Source: Tolypothrix sp. PCC 7910 (GTDB lineage: Bacteria; Cyanobacteriota; Cyanobacteriia; Cyanobacteriales; Nostocaceae). Taken from it: a stretch of DNA of 64,000 nt. Made by a program: the position numbers and the translations under genes. Under the pieces are notes generated by a model. It searched no databases and was not told the origin of the DNA. It saw only the letters and a program-made list of their open reading frames with translations. Where the stretch lies: the NCBI RefSeq assembly GCF_011769525.1, contig NZ_CP050440.1, forward strand, positions 2,853,501-2,917,500. The letters run 5' to 3'. This document shows, in pieces, positions 1-9,130 of this stretch. Numbering within the stretch: position 1 is the stretch's first letter; each line of letters starts with the position of its first letter.

Positions 1-2030
1 TGGCGGTTGCTTTGGCATCTGATTTTCCTAATACCACAACGGAAATTAAACATAAACAGCTTGAAGAAAACCGTTATGTAGAAATAGTCAAGCTAGCTAA
101 AAAACCTTATGAAGGTAGTTTTGAGCAAATTGCTCTGCAAGCAATGGAGAATAAAGTAGGGTTAATTGCCAATCTTTGTATGAAAGGTATTGCGCTAGAA
201 AATGAATGTATTTGTGTACCAAAAAAATTAGCCTTTAATCTCATACAAGATATTAGTATTGGTGCAAATAAAATACTTGCATTGGAAAACAATCCTCATA
301 AATCTGTCAAATATCCAGATAACCTTAGAGAGCAAATTATAGAACTGTCTAAGTTATGCCAGATAGACGATGGTATGCAAAGTAATATCAGCCAATACAA
401 TACTTTAGAAGATTATAATTGCTCCCGCACTCAAAGGAAATCATCACCTTTATCGAAAAAAGATATAGATATTTATTTAAAGAAAGCCCATGCATTTTAC
501 CATGACGTAGTTGGGATTTTAGGAGGGCAATTACAAATTGAGGTTGATAGAGGTAAAAGTGCAAATCGTTCAGATTCACAAATTGTCAATGCTTGTAAGA
601 TGATTGTCATGAATCCAGATCTGGCACCTTGGGTAGAAGAAAGGAAAATAGATGAAGTTTTCGCCAGTAGACCAATGAAACTCAAAGGCCATAGCGCTAT
701 CGATATGATGGTGGATATGACAAATGCAGCATTTACAGAAAGTGCGCTGATTGCTCGTTCTACACAGCAGTTTCAAGATTTATTTAAAGGAGTTCAATTC
801 ACACAACAACATAAAGCTCAAGCTGTTGAAATTAAAAACACCTATGATCATCTAATTAATCGAGCAATAGAAATAAGGCGGGAAGTAGGAGAATCATCAG
901 ATCCAAGAATTTTTGCTACAAGCCGCGCAGGGAATAAAATAGAAATAATTGGTTTGGCTGAATATAAACACCCAAATGCTTTTGATAACAATCATAAACT
1001 TAATATTAAAATTTTTGGGAATAATTCACCAAATAAAAAAAATCAAAATCAATGGATAGCAATTGCTACTGTATTAACCTCAGATGGCAAAGTAGAATTA
1101 AAAGACGGCAACCCAAAATATCAAAGCTTAGGTTATATTTCTGCCGAAACTGTCAAAAAATATCCTGAAAATATTAAACATGGGGCAGAATTCAAAGACC
1201 TAACAAAAGAAGTTGTACCAGGACTTACTCAAAGACATGTTCAAGCAGCTTTTAGGCAAGTAAGAGAATTTGCCACCATTACTAGAGAAAATATTCCCGA
1301 ATCTCAAAAAGAAGCTATTGCAGCTGCTATGTGGCAGCTTTCAACTACAAGTAAAGAAGATGCTGAACGCGGGTTTAAAAAGACATCCGCTATCTTTGCT
1401 ATGTTTGGTGATGAGTTAGTAGGACGGTTAAACAAATTACAGTTTACCGAATTTGCAGTGGTGGGAGTTCACAAAGCTTGTAATGAGCATTTAGGGCGAA
1501 AGTGGCTAGGAGAGAAAGTAGAATGTCATATCGAACAAGCACCTGACCCTGCTAATCCAATACAGAATAAACGTTGGTTGGTGGCTGAAGGTAAAAAATT
1601 AGGTGTATTCCGCAGTGAGTCAGCCCAATTACCCATTGGCACTTCTTTTAAAGCAGAAATTATCTCACTACCGAGTGCATCTATCATCATTACAAGTACT
1701 AAAGGCAATCAGCTCAAGGTAGGACACTTAAAAAAGTATGCCTTCCCAAATCAAGAATGGCATGGGGAAGAAGGCGTAGTCACAATTAGTTTGTCTGGAA
1801 GCGGTAAAGCTTTGACTCCTATTGCTTTGGTTAACGATCAGCCTTTGGGGGTAATTGATAAAGAATCCTTTAGCGTTTTAAGTGAAAAGTTAATAGCTCA
1901 TGGGAGAAAAATTCAAGGATTTCAATTTCATGCAACCCTAGAATCAGCAGCAGCAACAATTGCTAATATTAAATTAGACCCTGAATCAATTCAATATCAT
2001 ATTACACGCATCTCTGAAAATGCCAGCTAA
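1..2030 (+). CDS. Large mobilisation-region protein of unknown function, 5' partial
   Basis: The frame is open to the left edge, so at least 672 residues of a longer protein are present; the first possible start inside the window is a TTG at 12. I do not recognise a catalytic motif. The visible part has a helical N-terminal stretch, a central region of mixed beta segments (about residues 300-380) and a C-terminal beta-rich region (about 500-650). Its stop overlaps the start of the MobC-like gene by 11 bases, so it is co-transcribed with the mob genes. By position it could be a large conjugation or mobilisation protein, for example a primase or relaxosome protein, but this is inferred from context only. 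Confidence 0.6.
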   Translation, partial: AVALASDFPNTTTEIKHKQLEENRYVEIVKLAKKPYEGSFEQIALQAMENKVGLIANLCMKGIALENECICVPKKLAFNLIQDISIGANKILALENNPHKSVKYPDNLREQIIELSKLCQIDDGMQSNISQYNTLEDYNCSRTQRKSSPLSKKDIDIYLKKAHAFYHDVVGILGGQLQIEVDRGKSANRSDSQIVNACKMIVMNPDLAPWVEERKIDEVFASRPMKLKGHSAIDMMVDMTNAAFTESALIARSTQQFQDLFKGVQFTQQHKAQAVEIKNTYDHLINRAIEIRREVGESSDPRIFATSRAGNKIEIIGLAEYKHPNAFDNNHKLNIKIFGNNSPNKKNQNQWIAIATVLTSDGKVELKDGNPKYQSLGYISAETVKKYPENIKHGAEFKDLTKEVVPGLTQRHVQAAFRQVREFATITRENIPESQKEAIAAAMWQLSTTSKEDAERGFKKTSAIFAMFGDELVGRLNKLQFTEFAVVGVHKACNEHLGRKWLGEKVECHIEQAPDPANPIQNKRWLVAEGKKLGVFRSESAQLPIGTSFKAEIISLPSASIIITSTKGNQLKVGHLKKYAFPNQEWHGEEGVVTISLSGSGKALTPIALVNDQPLGVIDKESFSVLSEKLIAHGRKIQGFQFHATLESAAATIANIKLDPESIQYHITRISENAS

Positions 2031-2403
2031 ACAAAAACACCACAAAGTTCGATTTGAAATGCTGTTAACTACTGAACAAAATGAACACTGGCAAACACTG
2101 GCTGAATCAAACGGTATTAGCAAAGCAGAATTAGTTCGACGCAAAATGTCAGGATTCCGCATCAAACCCATACCTCAAGTAAACTGGAAATGCTATTGGC
2201 AGTTGTTAAAAATTAGCGAAGATATTAGCCAAATCGCCAAAGCTCAAAATATTGCCATTACTCAAGGTTTCACACAACCTATTGACCGTATTCCTTTTGA
2301 TGATTTACTAAAAGAAATTTCGAGATTACGCTTATGTTTACTTTTAGTTAGCAATGAAGGAACAAACGACGAACTAAAGAATAGTGATGATTGGCAAGAT
2401 TAA
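2020..2403 (+). CDS. MobC-like relaxosome accessory protein
   Basis: A 127-residue basic protein. The N-terminal half reads as a short beta strand (KVRFEMLLT) followed by two helices, with the segment ISKAELVRRKMSG typical of ribbon-helix-helix MobC proteins that help relaxases nick oriT. It overlaps the preceding gene by 11 bases and the relaxase gene by about 20, the tight coupling expected of a mobC-mobA pair. The C-terminal half is helical. The family assignment rests on this fold pattern and position; no search was possible. Confidence 0.65.
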   Translation: MPAKQKHHKVRFEMLLTTEQNEHWQTLAESNGISKAELVRRKMSGFRIKPIPQVNWKCYWQLLKISEDISQIAKAQNIAITQGFTQPIDRIPFDDLLKEISRLRLCLLLVSNEGTNDELKNSDDWQD

Positions 2404-3454
2404 AAAAGGTAAAAGCTTTACTGGACTGACTAAATATATCCTCGAAAAAGAACAAGCAGAGTTACTTTGCACCAACCTCGCAGGAGAAACACCCCAAGAT
2501 TTTTATCAACAACTTTCAGCAACTAGACAGCTAAATCCAAGAGTGCGATCGCCTGTTAGTCACATCAGCATCGGCTTCCCACCCACCGAAAGACCAGATA
2601 AACAACAGCTAAAGGATATTGTCGAAGGTACACTTGCAGGTTTGGGATTTGAGAAAAATCTTTATTTCGCAGCATCTCATAATGACTGTAACCACTTCCA
2701 CTTGCACATCGCTGCAAGTCGCATCAATATTGATGGCGAATGTGTATCTGACTGGTACGATAAACGACGATTAGAAAAAGTGCTGAGAAATTTGGAATCC
2801 CAATTCGACTTAACTCCTGTACCATTTTCGTGGAATGTAGACCGTACTGCACCCTCTACCGGACAAAAGCGGCGGATGCGGCAACAGACAAGAGAATTTG
2901 AACTCAGATTGCGAGATAAACCAGCAGATCCAAGTGCAATGGAAAAAATCCAGAATGCAGTAGATACGACAATTCGACCGGGAATAACGATGACTCAATT
3001 TTTAGATAATTTGAAGTCAGCAGGTATAGAAACTCAAATCAAAGTTAATAGTGAAGGTGTAATCTTGGGTATTTCTTATTCAATAGATGGGGTAGCTTTC
3101 CCAGGAAGAAAATTAGGAAGGAATGGTCAGGCTTGTACTCTCAAAAGCCTTTTGGCACGAGGTATAAACTGTGATTTCCAGCAGGATGCTTTAGCCCTAG
3201 AGAGTCGGATGAAAAGTAACAATCCCAGTCACAACAAGACAGTAACTCCTGTTTTAATTGGGACAATTCAAAACCATCCTCAAAACTTATTTTTACTGAC
3301 AGCTAATTCACATTCATCTGTTGAAGATCCTGTTCCACAAAGCCAACTAACAAATCTTAATAGTCAGGACGACAAAGAGCAGACTAATTATATAGTCACA
3401 TCAAAAATTGAGCTGACAAAACACAACAAATTAACTGAAATGGAATGGGATTAA
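2387..3454 (+). CDS. Conjugative relaxase (MobA/VirD2 nuclease family)
   Basis: Nicks one strand at oriT and pilots it to the recipient. The ATG at 2387 is preferred over the GTG at 2384. Counting from the GTG, motif I has a candidate catalytic tyrosine at residue 18 (TGLTKYILE), and the metal-binding histidine motif III is clear at residues 99-108 (HNDCNHFHLH, pattern HxDxxHxHxH). The spacing resembles MOBP-class relaxases. At about 355 residues it is short and has no helicase or primase domain; the last 100 residues are low-complexity. It forms an operon with mobC and ends convergently with the ParB-like gene, the stop codons overlapping by four bases. Confidence 0.88.
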   Translation: MIGKIKKGKSFTGLTKYILEKEQAELLCTNLAGETPQDFYQQLSATRQLNPRVRSPVSHISIGFPPTERPDKQQLKDIVEGTLAGLGFEKNLYFAASHNDCNHFHLHIAASRINIDGECVSDWYDKRRLEKVLRNLESQFDLTPVPFSWNVDRTAPSTGQKRRMRQQTREFELRLRDKPADPSAMEKIQNAVDTTIRPGITMTQFLDNLKSAGIETQIKVNSEGVILGISYSIDGVAFPGRKLGRNGQACTLKSLLARGINCDFQQDALALESRMKSNNPSHNKTVTPVLIGTIQNHPQNLFLLTANSHSSVEDPVPQSQLTNLNSQDDKEQTNYIVTSKIELTKHNKLTEMEWD

Positions 3455-4776
3455 TCTAGCAAATTGTACTCATTTTCTAAAAAAGATAGTATCCTGTCCT
3501 GCTTGGATGTGAGAGAGGAGGGATCTGATATTCTAGAAAGTGCTTCTAATACAGCTGCATGAGTTGGCTCAAAGTCTTGGTAAATTTTGTCAGCCAAGCG
3601 CCTCAGGCGATCGCAATTTTGAGCAGCTTTATCCTGGTACACACCATCCATAGGTTCTAAGTTTTCTGGTTTAACAGCTTCCAAATCCATTTTCCACATC
3701 CGAACAGCACAACTATGAAGATTTACCTTCAGAATTATGCACCAACATCCAGAAAATTGTTTTAACTCTGGATCGCCTTTGGCAACGATTTGGCAAACTT
3801 CCCCAAGATGACGTGGGTTGGGTATTCGCTGTTTGTCTTTAATTTGTTGTACGATATCACCTTTAGCTAGCTGATTATCTAGAAGCCTTTGAGCTTCTTC
3901 TTTCCCTTCATCTCCGGCAACTTTAGCTAGCGATAAAATATCTTTCTTGTTTAGCCCAGCGGTGCGAGTCAGGATATAGTGTTTGAGTTCTTCGCCAAGT
4001 GATTGCGCTAAGGTATCCAACGCCGAAGTGAAGTTAGCATCATTTCTGATAGTGCGATCGCTAACTTTGTATTGTTCTGCCAAGCTTTTGGCCACATCCA
4101 CCGATAGGAAATTTTTTCCGTTCGGTGAGTTCTGCTTGAGATTATCTGAGCGATCGCCCTTTAAATGCAGATACCGCTTACCTCTGAGGTAACTTGCTGT
4201 CTCCGGTGTAATGTTGCGCCGTCCTAGTTGGTGGTTGGCAATCCAACTGATGGCTGCTTGTTTATTTGGCAGGTCAATTTCCACTATTTTGTATGGGATT
4301 TGCTCTGTCATACAGATTTCATAACGGTTGTGGCCATCGAGCAAAATATCTTGACCCAGCCATACGATCAACGGGTCTAGGCAACCAAATTCTTTCAAAT
4401 TAGCTTGCAGTTGCAATTTTTCTTCAGAGGATAGCGGGGGAATCAAGTTTTTGAACTCTGGATCAATCTTAAGAATAGGGTAATTATTTGCAACAGTTTC
4501 TTCACCCTGATTTGACTCTAATTGGGAAGATTCTGCTAAAACTAACCAAGAGAGTTCAAGATGAACTATGTGGGGTTTGTAAGGGCGATCGCTCAACTCA
4601 TCAAGTAATATTGCTGCACTAGTACCTTGAATTTTTGTGATTTCACCTGTGGCATAAGCAAGATGCTGACAAGCACTACTAAGATGCTCTGGCTGAATGA
4701 TGATCCGCGAACCGACATGAAAATCTGTTTGTAAACTTTGATTGCAATTAACTCTTGAAGCTAAATTAATGCTCAT
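3451..4776 (-). CDS. ParB/Srx-fold DNA-binding protein
   Basis: A 441-residue protein with a ParB N-terminal (ParB/Sulfiredoxin) domain: LDGHNRYEIC at about 146-155 and NHQLGRRNITPETASYLRG further on, followed by a helix-turn-helix (AKSLAEQYKVSDRTIRND, around 230-247). The first 100 residues look like a small beta domain, and the C-terminus adds a region not typical of chromosomal ParB. On plasmids and ICEs such proteins serve in partition, replication control or transcription. No ParA lies nearby, so a regulatory or replication role is as likely as true partition. It is on the same strand as the dnaB-like and initiator-like genes, about 95 bases after dnaB. Confidence 0.75.
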   Translation of the reverse strand: MSINLASRVNCNQSLQTDFHVGSRIIIQPEHLSSACQHLAYATGEITKIQGTSAAILLDELSDRPYKPHIVHLELSWLVLAESSQLESNQGEETVANNYPILKIDPEFKNLIPPLSSEEKLQLQANLKEFGCLDPLIVWLGQDILLDGHNRYEICMTEQIPYKIVEIDLPNKQAAISWIANHQLGRRNITPETASYLRGKRYLHLKGDRSDNLKQNSPNGKNFLSVDVAKSLAEQYKVSDRTIRNDANFTSALDTLAQSLGEELKHYILTRTAGLNKKDILSLAKVAGDEGKEEAQRLLDNQLAKGDIVQQIKDKQRIPNPRHLGEVCQIVAKGDPELKQFSGCWCIILKVNLHSCAVRMWKMDLEAVKPENLEPMDGVYQDKAAQNCDRLRRLADKIYQDFEPTHAAVLEALSRISDPSSLTSKQDRILSFLENEYNLLD

Positions 4777-4870
4777 AGCTCCTCCTGACTACAGGCTTTT
4801 CTAACTTGGTGGAGACTTTAATTTCTTACCTAAAACTCACTTTGCTTTGAGTGCCGTTGTGCTTTCATAG

Positions 4871-6229
4871 CTAAAGATTTCTGATAATTCCGTATGCTTT
4901 ATCAAAGAACACCCTCGCTGTGCCAGTATCACCATGTCGCGCCTTGGCAACAATTAACTCCAATATTCCCTGGTCTTGTGTATTGGGGTTATAGTACTCA
5001 TCTCGGTATGCCAGAATAATATTGTCTGCAACCATCTCTAAAATTCCAGACTGACTGAGGTCGCTCATCATCGGACGCTTGTTTTGCCTTCCTTCAACGG
5101 CTCTAGAAATTTGAGAAAGTGCCAAAACGGGAATATCTAAATCTCCCGCCATTTTGTAAAGTTCCCTCGCCACATCTCCCAGTTCATAGCTGCGATTTCC
5201 CCCGGAGTCTTCTGCCATCATTTGCAGATAATCGACCACTACCAATCCCAGCTTTCCTTCTTTTGCCTTCACCTGACGACATTCACAAGCAATTGCGGAA
5301 ATGCTAATACCTCTTGAATCATTAATGTACAAGGGTGGTTCGGAGGTAATATCAACAATTTGGGCAATATTTTTTAACTCCCATTCTTCTAGAGGGTTAC
5401 TACCAGAGCGGTGTCTGCGAATGCGATCGCTTCTCAAAGGAACCAAGTTGTAATCTCCATATTCTTGAGTAACGCTAATTAAACTCCACAACCTGTATTC
5501 CAACTGCTTTTTAGTCATCTCCAATGAAAAAATGATCACTGGTAATTGGTAAAGTATGATCATTTGGAGAGTTAAAAACAAGGATATTTGTGACTTTCCA
5601 ATTGACGGTCGCCCTCCAACAATAGTGAGCGTTCCAGCTTCCAATCCCACTATCAATTGATCGAGTTCAGTCAGCCCTGTAGGGTAAATTGGTTGAGAGG
5701 ATTTTAATTCCTCATAGGCTGCAATATTAATCATGCTATTGTGTTCGGTATTTGTGGAAAATGCTTGGTTGGTAACTTGAAAAATTCTTTGCTCTGCAAG
5801 GTTGAGGATGATTGGTAGCTCAGTTGCTGTCTCATAACCCAGTTCTACAACCTCGTTACCAGCCTTGATTAACTGCCTTCGTCTATATTTCTCCATCACC
5901 AAAGCTGCTAAAGCATCGATATTTACTGCTGATACAGTGCGGTCTACAAGGCTTACCAATTTATTTTTGCCACCAATACGAGCTAGCAAATTGTGGTCAA
6001 TCAACCAATTTGTGACGGAAAGTAAATCTGTAGGTTTGCCTGCGAAGTGAAGGCGAAGCGCGCACTGGTAGATATCTTGATGAGCTTTGATATAATACGC
6101 TTCTGGAATTAAGAAATCACTTACCCGATTCATTGCCACTGGATCAAGCATGATTCCGCCAAGAATAGCCTCTTCTGCCTCTATGCTTTGGGGAGGTAGT
6201 TTATCAATTGTCATTTGTGGTTGCCTCAC
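4871..6229 (-). CDS. DnaB-like replicative helicase of the element
   Basis: Has the two-domain DnaB layout. The N-terminal helical domain begins DKLPPQSIEAEEAILGG, and the RecA-like domain has Walker A GGRPSIGKSQ (residues about 205-214) and Walker B VVVDYLQMM. At 452 residues it matches the normal DnaB length. The Walker A threonine position is Ser, an acceptable substitution. The GTG start at 6229 is one base after the stop of the upstream initiator-like gene, so translation is probably coupled; an ATG at 6214 is possible. As the chromosome has its own DnaB, this copy most likely replicates the excised element or its transferred strand. Confidence 0.88.
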   Translation of the reverse strand: MRQPQMTIDKLPPQSIEAEEAILGGIMLDPVAMNRVSDFLIPEAYYIKAHQDIYQCALRLHFAGKPTDLLSVTNWLIDHNLLARIGGKNKLVSLVDRTVSAVNIDALAALVMEKYRRRQLIKAGNEVVELGYETATELPIILNLAEQRIFQVTNQAFSTNTEHNSMINIAAYEELKSSQPIYPTGLTELDQLIVGLEAGTLTIVGGRPSIGKSQISLFLTLQMIILYQLPVIIFSLEMTKKQLEYRLWSLISVTQEYGDYNLVPLRSDRIRRHRSGSNPLEEWELKNIAQIVDITSEPPLYINDSRGISISAIACECRQVKAKEGKLGLVVVDYLQMMAEDSGGNRSYELGDVARELYKMAGDLDIPVLALSQISRAVEGRQNKRPMMSDLSQSGILEMVADNIILAYRDEYYNPNTQDQGILELIVAKARHGDTGTARVFFDKAYGIIRNL

Positions 6230-6230
6230 G

Positions 6231-7106
6231 TCAAGTATTTAACACCACTTGAAAATCTTTGGCATGAACTTGTTGAGCCATTTGTTGCTTTAAAATCTCC
6301 ATACTCCTGCGTTCTTGTTCAGCTAGTTGTCTGCGAAACTCCTCTAAAGGACTGGCATCATTGCGTAGAGACTGCTTATTTTTTAATCGCCTTTGTTGTT
6401 TGAAACAATGGTAATAAACTTCCCAACGGTTTCTTCCTGCTTTGTTTTTATTGGCCAGCCAAGCTTCAATGTCATTGACTTCTTGGGGTAAATTCTTGAT
6501 TTTGTCTCTACAAAAATTCAAAAAATTCTCTCGCTCGTCTTCTGAGAGAGTCTGAATAAAGTCTGAGTAAGTCTGAATAGTCTGAGGGATGTTGTAATCC
6601 TTGCCAGACAAGGCTTCTGACTCTTGATTTGGACAATTTTGTCTTGGCTTTGACAGATTCATCTCTTTTTGGACGATTTCGTCACCCTCTGAACAAGGCT
6701 GTCTGAAGTCAGACTGATTTGTCATTTTTCTACCACCAGAAGATTTATCTCCTCTTTTCTTTTGGCAAAGCTCTTTAGCTTGTTTACCCGCTAAATTTTG
6801 TCCCCGAATTACTACGGGTTCCCACCGATAAAGCTCTAAATCTTCTAATTTTTTGAGAGAACGTTTAACTTGTCTCTCACTAATTTCAATTGCTGCGGCA
6901 ATTTCTGAGACTTTAGGTAGCTCAATCATGCGATCGCCAAAAGGGTCAATCATTTGCAAATAAGACCACAGTGCCCAATCAGCAGCAGTCAGCTTGGCAT
7001 GGATAGCTTTAATTGTCATGGAGTTAGGAGTTTGGTAAAAACCATCTGGCTCTATATTCCTCATAGATGAATCTGGAAATGCTTTGTATTGTGTCTGAAT
7101 TGACAT
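6231..7106 (-). CDS. Winged-helix replication-initiator-like protein
   Basis: A 291-residue protein. Residues about 25-110 look like a winged helix (LTAADWALWSYLQMIDPFG, then ISERQVKRSLKKLEDLELY). A low-complexity Lys/Ser-rich linker follows, then a helical, strongly charged C-terminus rich in Gln, Glu and Arg. The domain order resembles plasmid initiators and DnaD-type helicase loaders. Its position immediately upstream of, and coupled to, a dnaB-like gene supports a role in origin opening or helicase loading. It is divergent from the small HTH gene at 7495 and shares the operator-bearing region between them. It could instead be only a transcriptional regulator of the operon. Confidence 0.6.
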   Translation of the reverse strand: MSIQTQYKAFPDSSMRNIEPDGFYQTPNSMTIKAIHAKLTAADWALWSYLQMIDPFGDRMIELPKVSEIAAAIEISERQVKRSLKKLEDLELYRWEPVVIRGQNLAGKQAKELCQKKRGDKSSGGRKMTNQSDFRQPCSEGDEIVQKEMNLSKPRQNCPNQESEALSGKDYNIPQTIQTYSDFIQTLSEDERENFLNFCRDKIKNLPQEVNDIEAWLANKNKAGRNRWEVYYHCFKQQRRLKNKQSLRNDASPLEEFRRQLAEQERRSMEILKQQMAQQVHAKDFQVVLNT

Positions 7107-7494
7107 AGAAAAAATTCTTAGTAGCAGGAATGTTCAGTGCTGAGTACTGTGTTACTAACCACAGGACATTGATTACTCGTAAAGCTAATGTTGTCTAAAA
7201 AACAACATTTACTAGTATTAATTTTCAGGTGAAAGTTTAAGCTATCAAGAGTTTGATGCTTGCATAGAGAATTATTTAGCTCATGAACAAACATATTAGA
7301 CTCAGTAATATGTGTAGTCTTTGATAACGCCTATATACTGTCTACCAGTAAGGCGTAAAATCTGAAAAATGCTATGATGTGAATGCTCATCACGTTTATG
7401 AGTGAATTCTGTCATCTCATTAAATTGCCAACATAGCAATTATATATATAGTAAGTTGCTAAATTGGCAAGATAAAAGGTAAAGATATATTGCT
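7107..7494. promoter_or_regulatory. Divergent control region between rep-like operon and HTH gene
   Basis: This 388-base region separates the minus-strand replication block from the plus-strand HTH gene and contains no plausible gene. It holds a CTCAT/ATGAG inverted repeat near 7386-7411, a TATATATATA run at 7441-7450 and the paired operator-like sites described separately. It probably carries promoters for both directions and perhaps the replication origin of the excised element, but no iterons could be recognised. Confidence 0.5.
7425..7470. promoter_or_regulatory. Pair of inverted 15-bp operator-like sites
   Basis: TTGCCAACATAGCAA at 7425-7439 and TTGCTAAATTGGCAA at 7456-7470 are the same site in opposite orientations: the second reads TTGCCAATTTAGCAA on the minus strand. 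They differ only in the three central bases and are 16 bases apart, around a TATATATATA run. They lie just upstream of the HTH gene start at 7495. This is the pattern of a regulator binding cooperatively to two sites; the HTH protein encoded next door is the obvious candidate. Confidence 0.6.
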
Positions 7495-7821
7495 ATGAGC
7501 CAGCATCGAGAAATTTTCAATCAGCTATTGTTGGCTTTTGACTATTCGGCCAAGCAAGTAAGCGCCTGGACTGGAATTCACGAAAGTCGTCTTAGTCGCT
7601 TTCGCACAAATAAATTAGACTTAGAAGCTGGAGAGTTCTTTGACTTGCTGGCTCAGATGCCCAAAGAGTTTCAAGATAGTTTCTGGTTGAAAATTCGTGA
7701 AGGCGAAACTTCATGGCGAATGCGAGTGTTGTTTGCCAGCCATAGCGAAGTTGAGGAAATTCTTAAAGGGTTGACAGAACGCTGGGCAAGTAGCGTGGAT
7801 CAATCAAAGATGGCTTCGTGA
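7495..7821 (+). CDS. Small HTH DNA-binding regulator
   Basis: A 108-residue protein. Residues about 17-40 (SAKQVSAWTGIHESRLSRFRTNK) look like an XRE-type helix-turn-helix with a basic recognition helix; the rest is helical with acidic patches. It is divergent from the initiator/dnaB operon, with two inverted operator-like sites just upstream of its start, suggesting autoregulation and control of the replication block, as Cro/CI-like regulators do in phages and ICEs. The exact family is not recognised. Confidence 0.65.
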   Translation: MSQHREIFNQLLLAFDYSAKQVSAWTGIHESRLSRFRTNKLDLEAGEFFDLLAQMPKEFQDSFWLKIREGETSWRMRVLFASHSEVEEILKGLTERWASSVDQSKMAS

Positions 7822-7894
7822 TTTTGGCTACAACAGAACTACATAAGAGAATCTGATATGTAGCCATCTAGATATTTTTGACCAACCCTTGTTA

Positions 7895-8805
7895 GAGCAT
7901 GTTTGAAAAGTTAGCAGTTGAGTAAAAAAAGCTCTCAGGGCATAAGCTGTAAATACGTACATACAGCACCATTGAGAGCGATGAGTAAAGCATACTCCAG
8001 TAATCTGACCCAAGACCAGTGGGAATTATTAGAACCGTTAATTCCAGTAGCCAAAACAGGTGGTCGTCCAAGAGTGGTAGAGATGTGGCAAGTTATCAAC
8101 GCAATTTTTTATGTATTGACTCAGGGATGTACATGGCGAAATTTACCAGGGGACTTTCCCAATTGGCAAACTGTGTACACTTATTTTCGGAATTGGCGTG
8201 CTGACGGAACATGGGTGAGCATCCATGAACAACTTAGAGCCTGGGTAAGAGTGGACAATGAACGAGCTGTTAGCCCATCAGAAGCGATAATCGATAGTCA
8301 AAGTGTGAAAACTGCGGCGATGGTTAGCCAAGATGTGGGTTACGATGCTGGGAAAAAAATCAGAGGACGCAAGCGGTTTTTGACAGTAGATACCTTGGGT
8401 TTAGTACTGCGAGTATTGGTGTGTGCAGCCAGTGTGGACGAACGCAATGGCGGTAAACAAGTACTCAAAAGAGTCAAACAGATGGGGAACAAGGTTTCAC
8501 GTCTTTCTACCATTTGGGTTGATGGTGGTTACGATGGCAACCCGTTCATGCAGTGGGTGATGGATTTATACCGAGTACCAGTGCAAGTTGTACTGCGACC
8601 ACATGAACGCAAGGGTTTTGTTTTGTTGCCTAAACGTTGGGTGGTAGAAAGAACTTTTGGTTGGTTGACTGGGTGTAGGCGTTTGAACAAAGACTATGAA
8701 TTATTAGCCCAAACCTCGGAGACTTTTATCTATCTTGCTATGATTCGCATCATGGTAAGGCGTTTGGCATAAAATCTTACCTCTGATTACTTTTCAAACA
8801 ACCTC
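7895..8805 (+). mobile_element. IS5-family insertion sequence, intact
   Basis: A 911-bp element. Its 19-bp terminal inverted repeats begin GAGCATGTTTGAAAAG on the left (7895) and GAGGTTGTTTGAAAAG on the right (reading back from 8805), matching at 16 of 19 positions. The flanks carry a TTA duplication (7892-7894 and 8806-8808), as expected of IS5 subgroups with a TNA target. It encodes one uninterrupted transposase. It is inserted in the 3' part of the minus-strand gene that starts at 9130. Confidence 0.9.
7981..8772 (+). CDS. IS5-family transposase
   Basis: A 263-residue DDE transposase from the ATG at 7981. An upstream TTG at 7918 would add 21 residues lacking family character. It begins with the DUF4096-like segment (LTQDQWELLEPLIPV, then QGCTWRNLPGDFPNWQTVY). 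Catalytic residues are visible: D in EAIIDSQSVKT, D in IWVDGGYDG, and E in VVERTFGWLTGCRRL followed by the conserved KDYE. The frame is complete, so the element is probably still active. Confidence 0.93.
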   Translation: MSKAYSSNLTQDQWELLEPLIPVAKTGGRPRVVEMWQVINAIFYVLTQGCTWRNLPGDFPNWQTVYTYFRNWRADGTWVSIHEQLRAWVRVDNERAVSPSEAIIDSQSVKTAAMVSQDVGYDAGKKIRGRKRFLTVDTLGLVLRVLVCAASVDERNGGKQVLKRVKQMGNKVSRLSTIWVDGGYDGNPFMQWVMDLYRVPVQVVLRPHERKGFVLLPKRWVVERTFGWLTGCRRLNKDYELLAQTSETFIYLAMIRIMVRRLA

Positions 8806-9130
8806 TTAATGTATTGCCCTTGCCTGATTCATTTAGGTATTTCCAAAAAGCTGCTACGGTTGATATAGGAATCATATCCGTCACCACACGATTTGGCATT
8901 TGAACTTTAACTGAGCGTATCCCTGTTTTTTTAAGAAATTCTTTGGCAGTTTTTGGTGGTTTACGGACTGCTACAGCCATTTGACGAGTTGTAATAGCCG
9001 TTTGTCCATTTACCAATTTGTAAGCAATGACTCGAAATAATTGGTGCTTCAATCTAATTCGCTCTAGAGTATATAGCAGAATAGAATCAGAAGTGCAATT
9101 TTTTGAAAATTGTGGTTGATTTTTTGCCAT
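8777..9130 (-). CDS. Small hypothetical protein, C-terminus replaced by IS5 insertion
   Basis: A 117-residue reading frame whose last ten codons lie inside the IS5 right end. Removing the IS and one TTA copy restores a frame that runs on for 17 more codons (TRVGQKYLDGYISDSLM) to a TAG at 7839-7841. The original protein was therefore about 125 residues. Residues 48-75 (TTRQMAVAVRKPPKTAKEFLKKTG) could be a helix-turn-helix. The function is unknown. The replaced tail is short, so the truncated protein might still fold. Confidence 0.6.
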   Translation of the reverse strand: MAKNQPQFSKNCTSDSILLYTLERIRLKHQLFRVIAYKLVNGQTAITTRQMAVAVRKPPKTAKEFLKKTGIRSVKVQMPNRVVTDMIPISTVAAFWKYLNESGKGNTLRGCLKSNQR

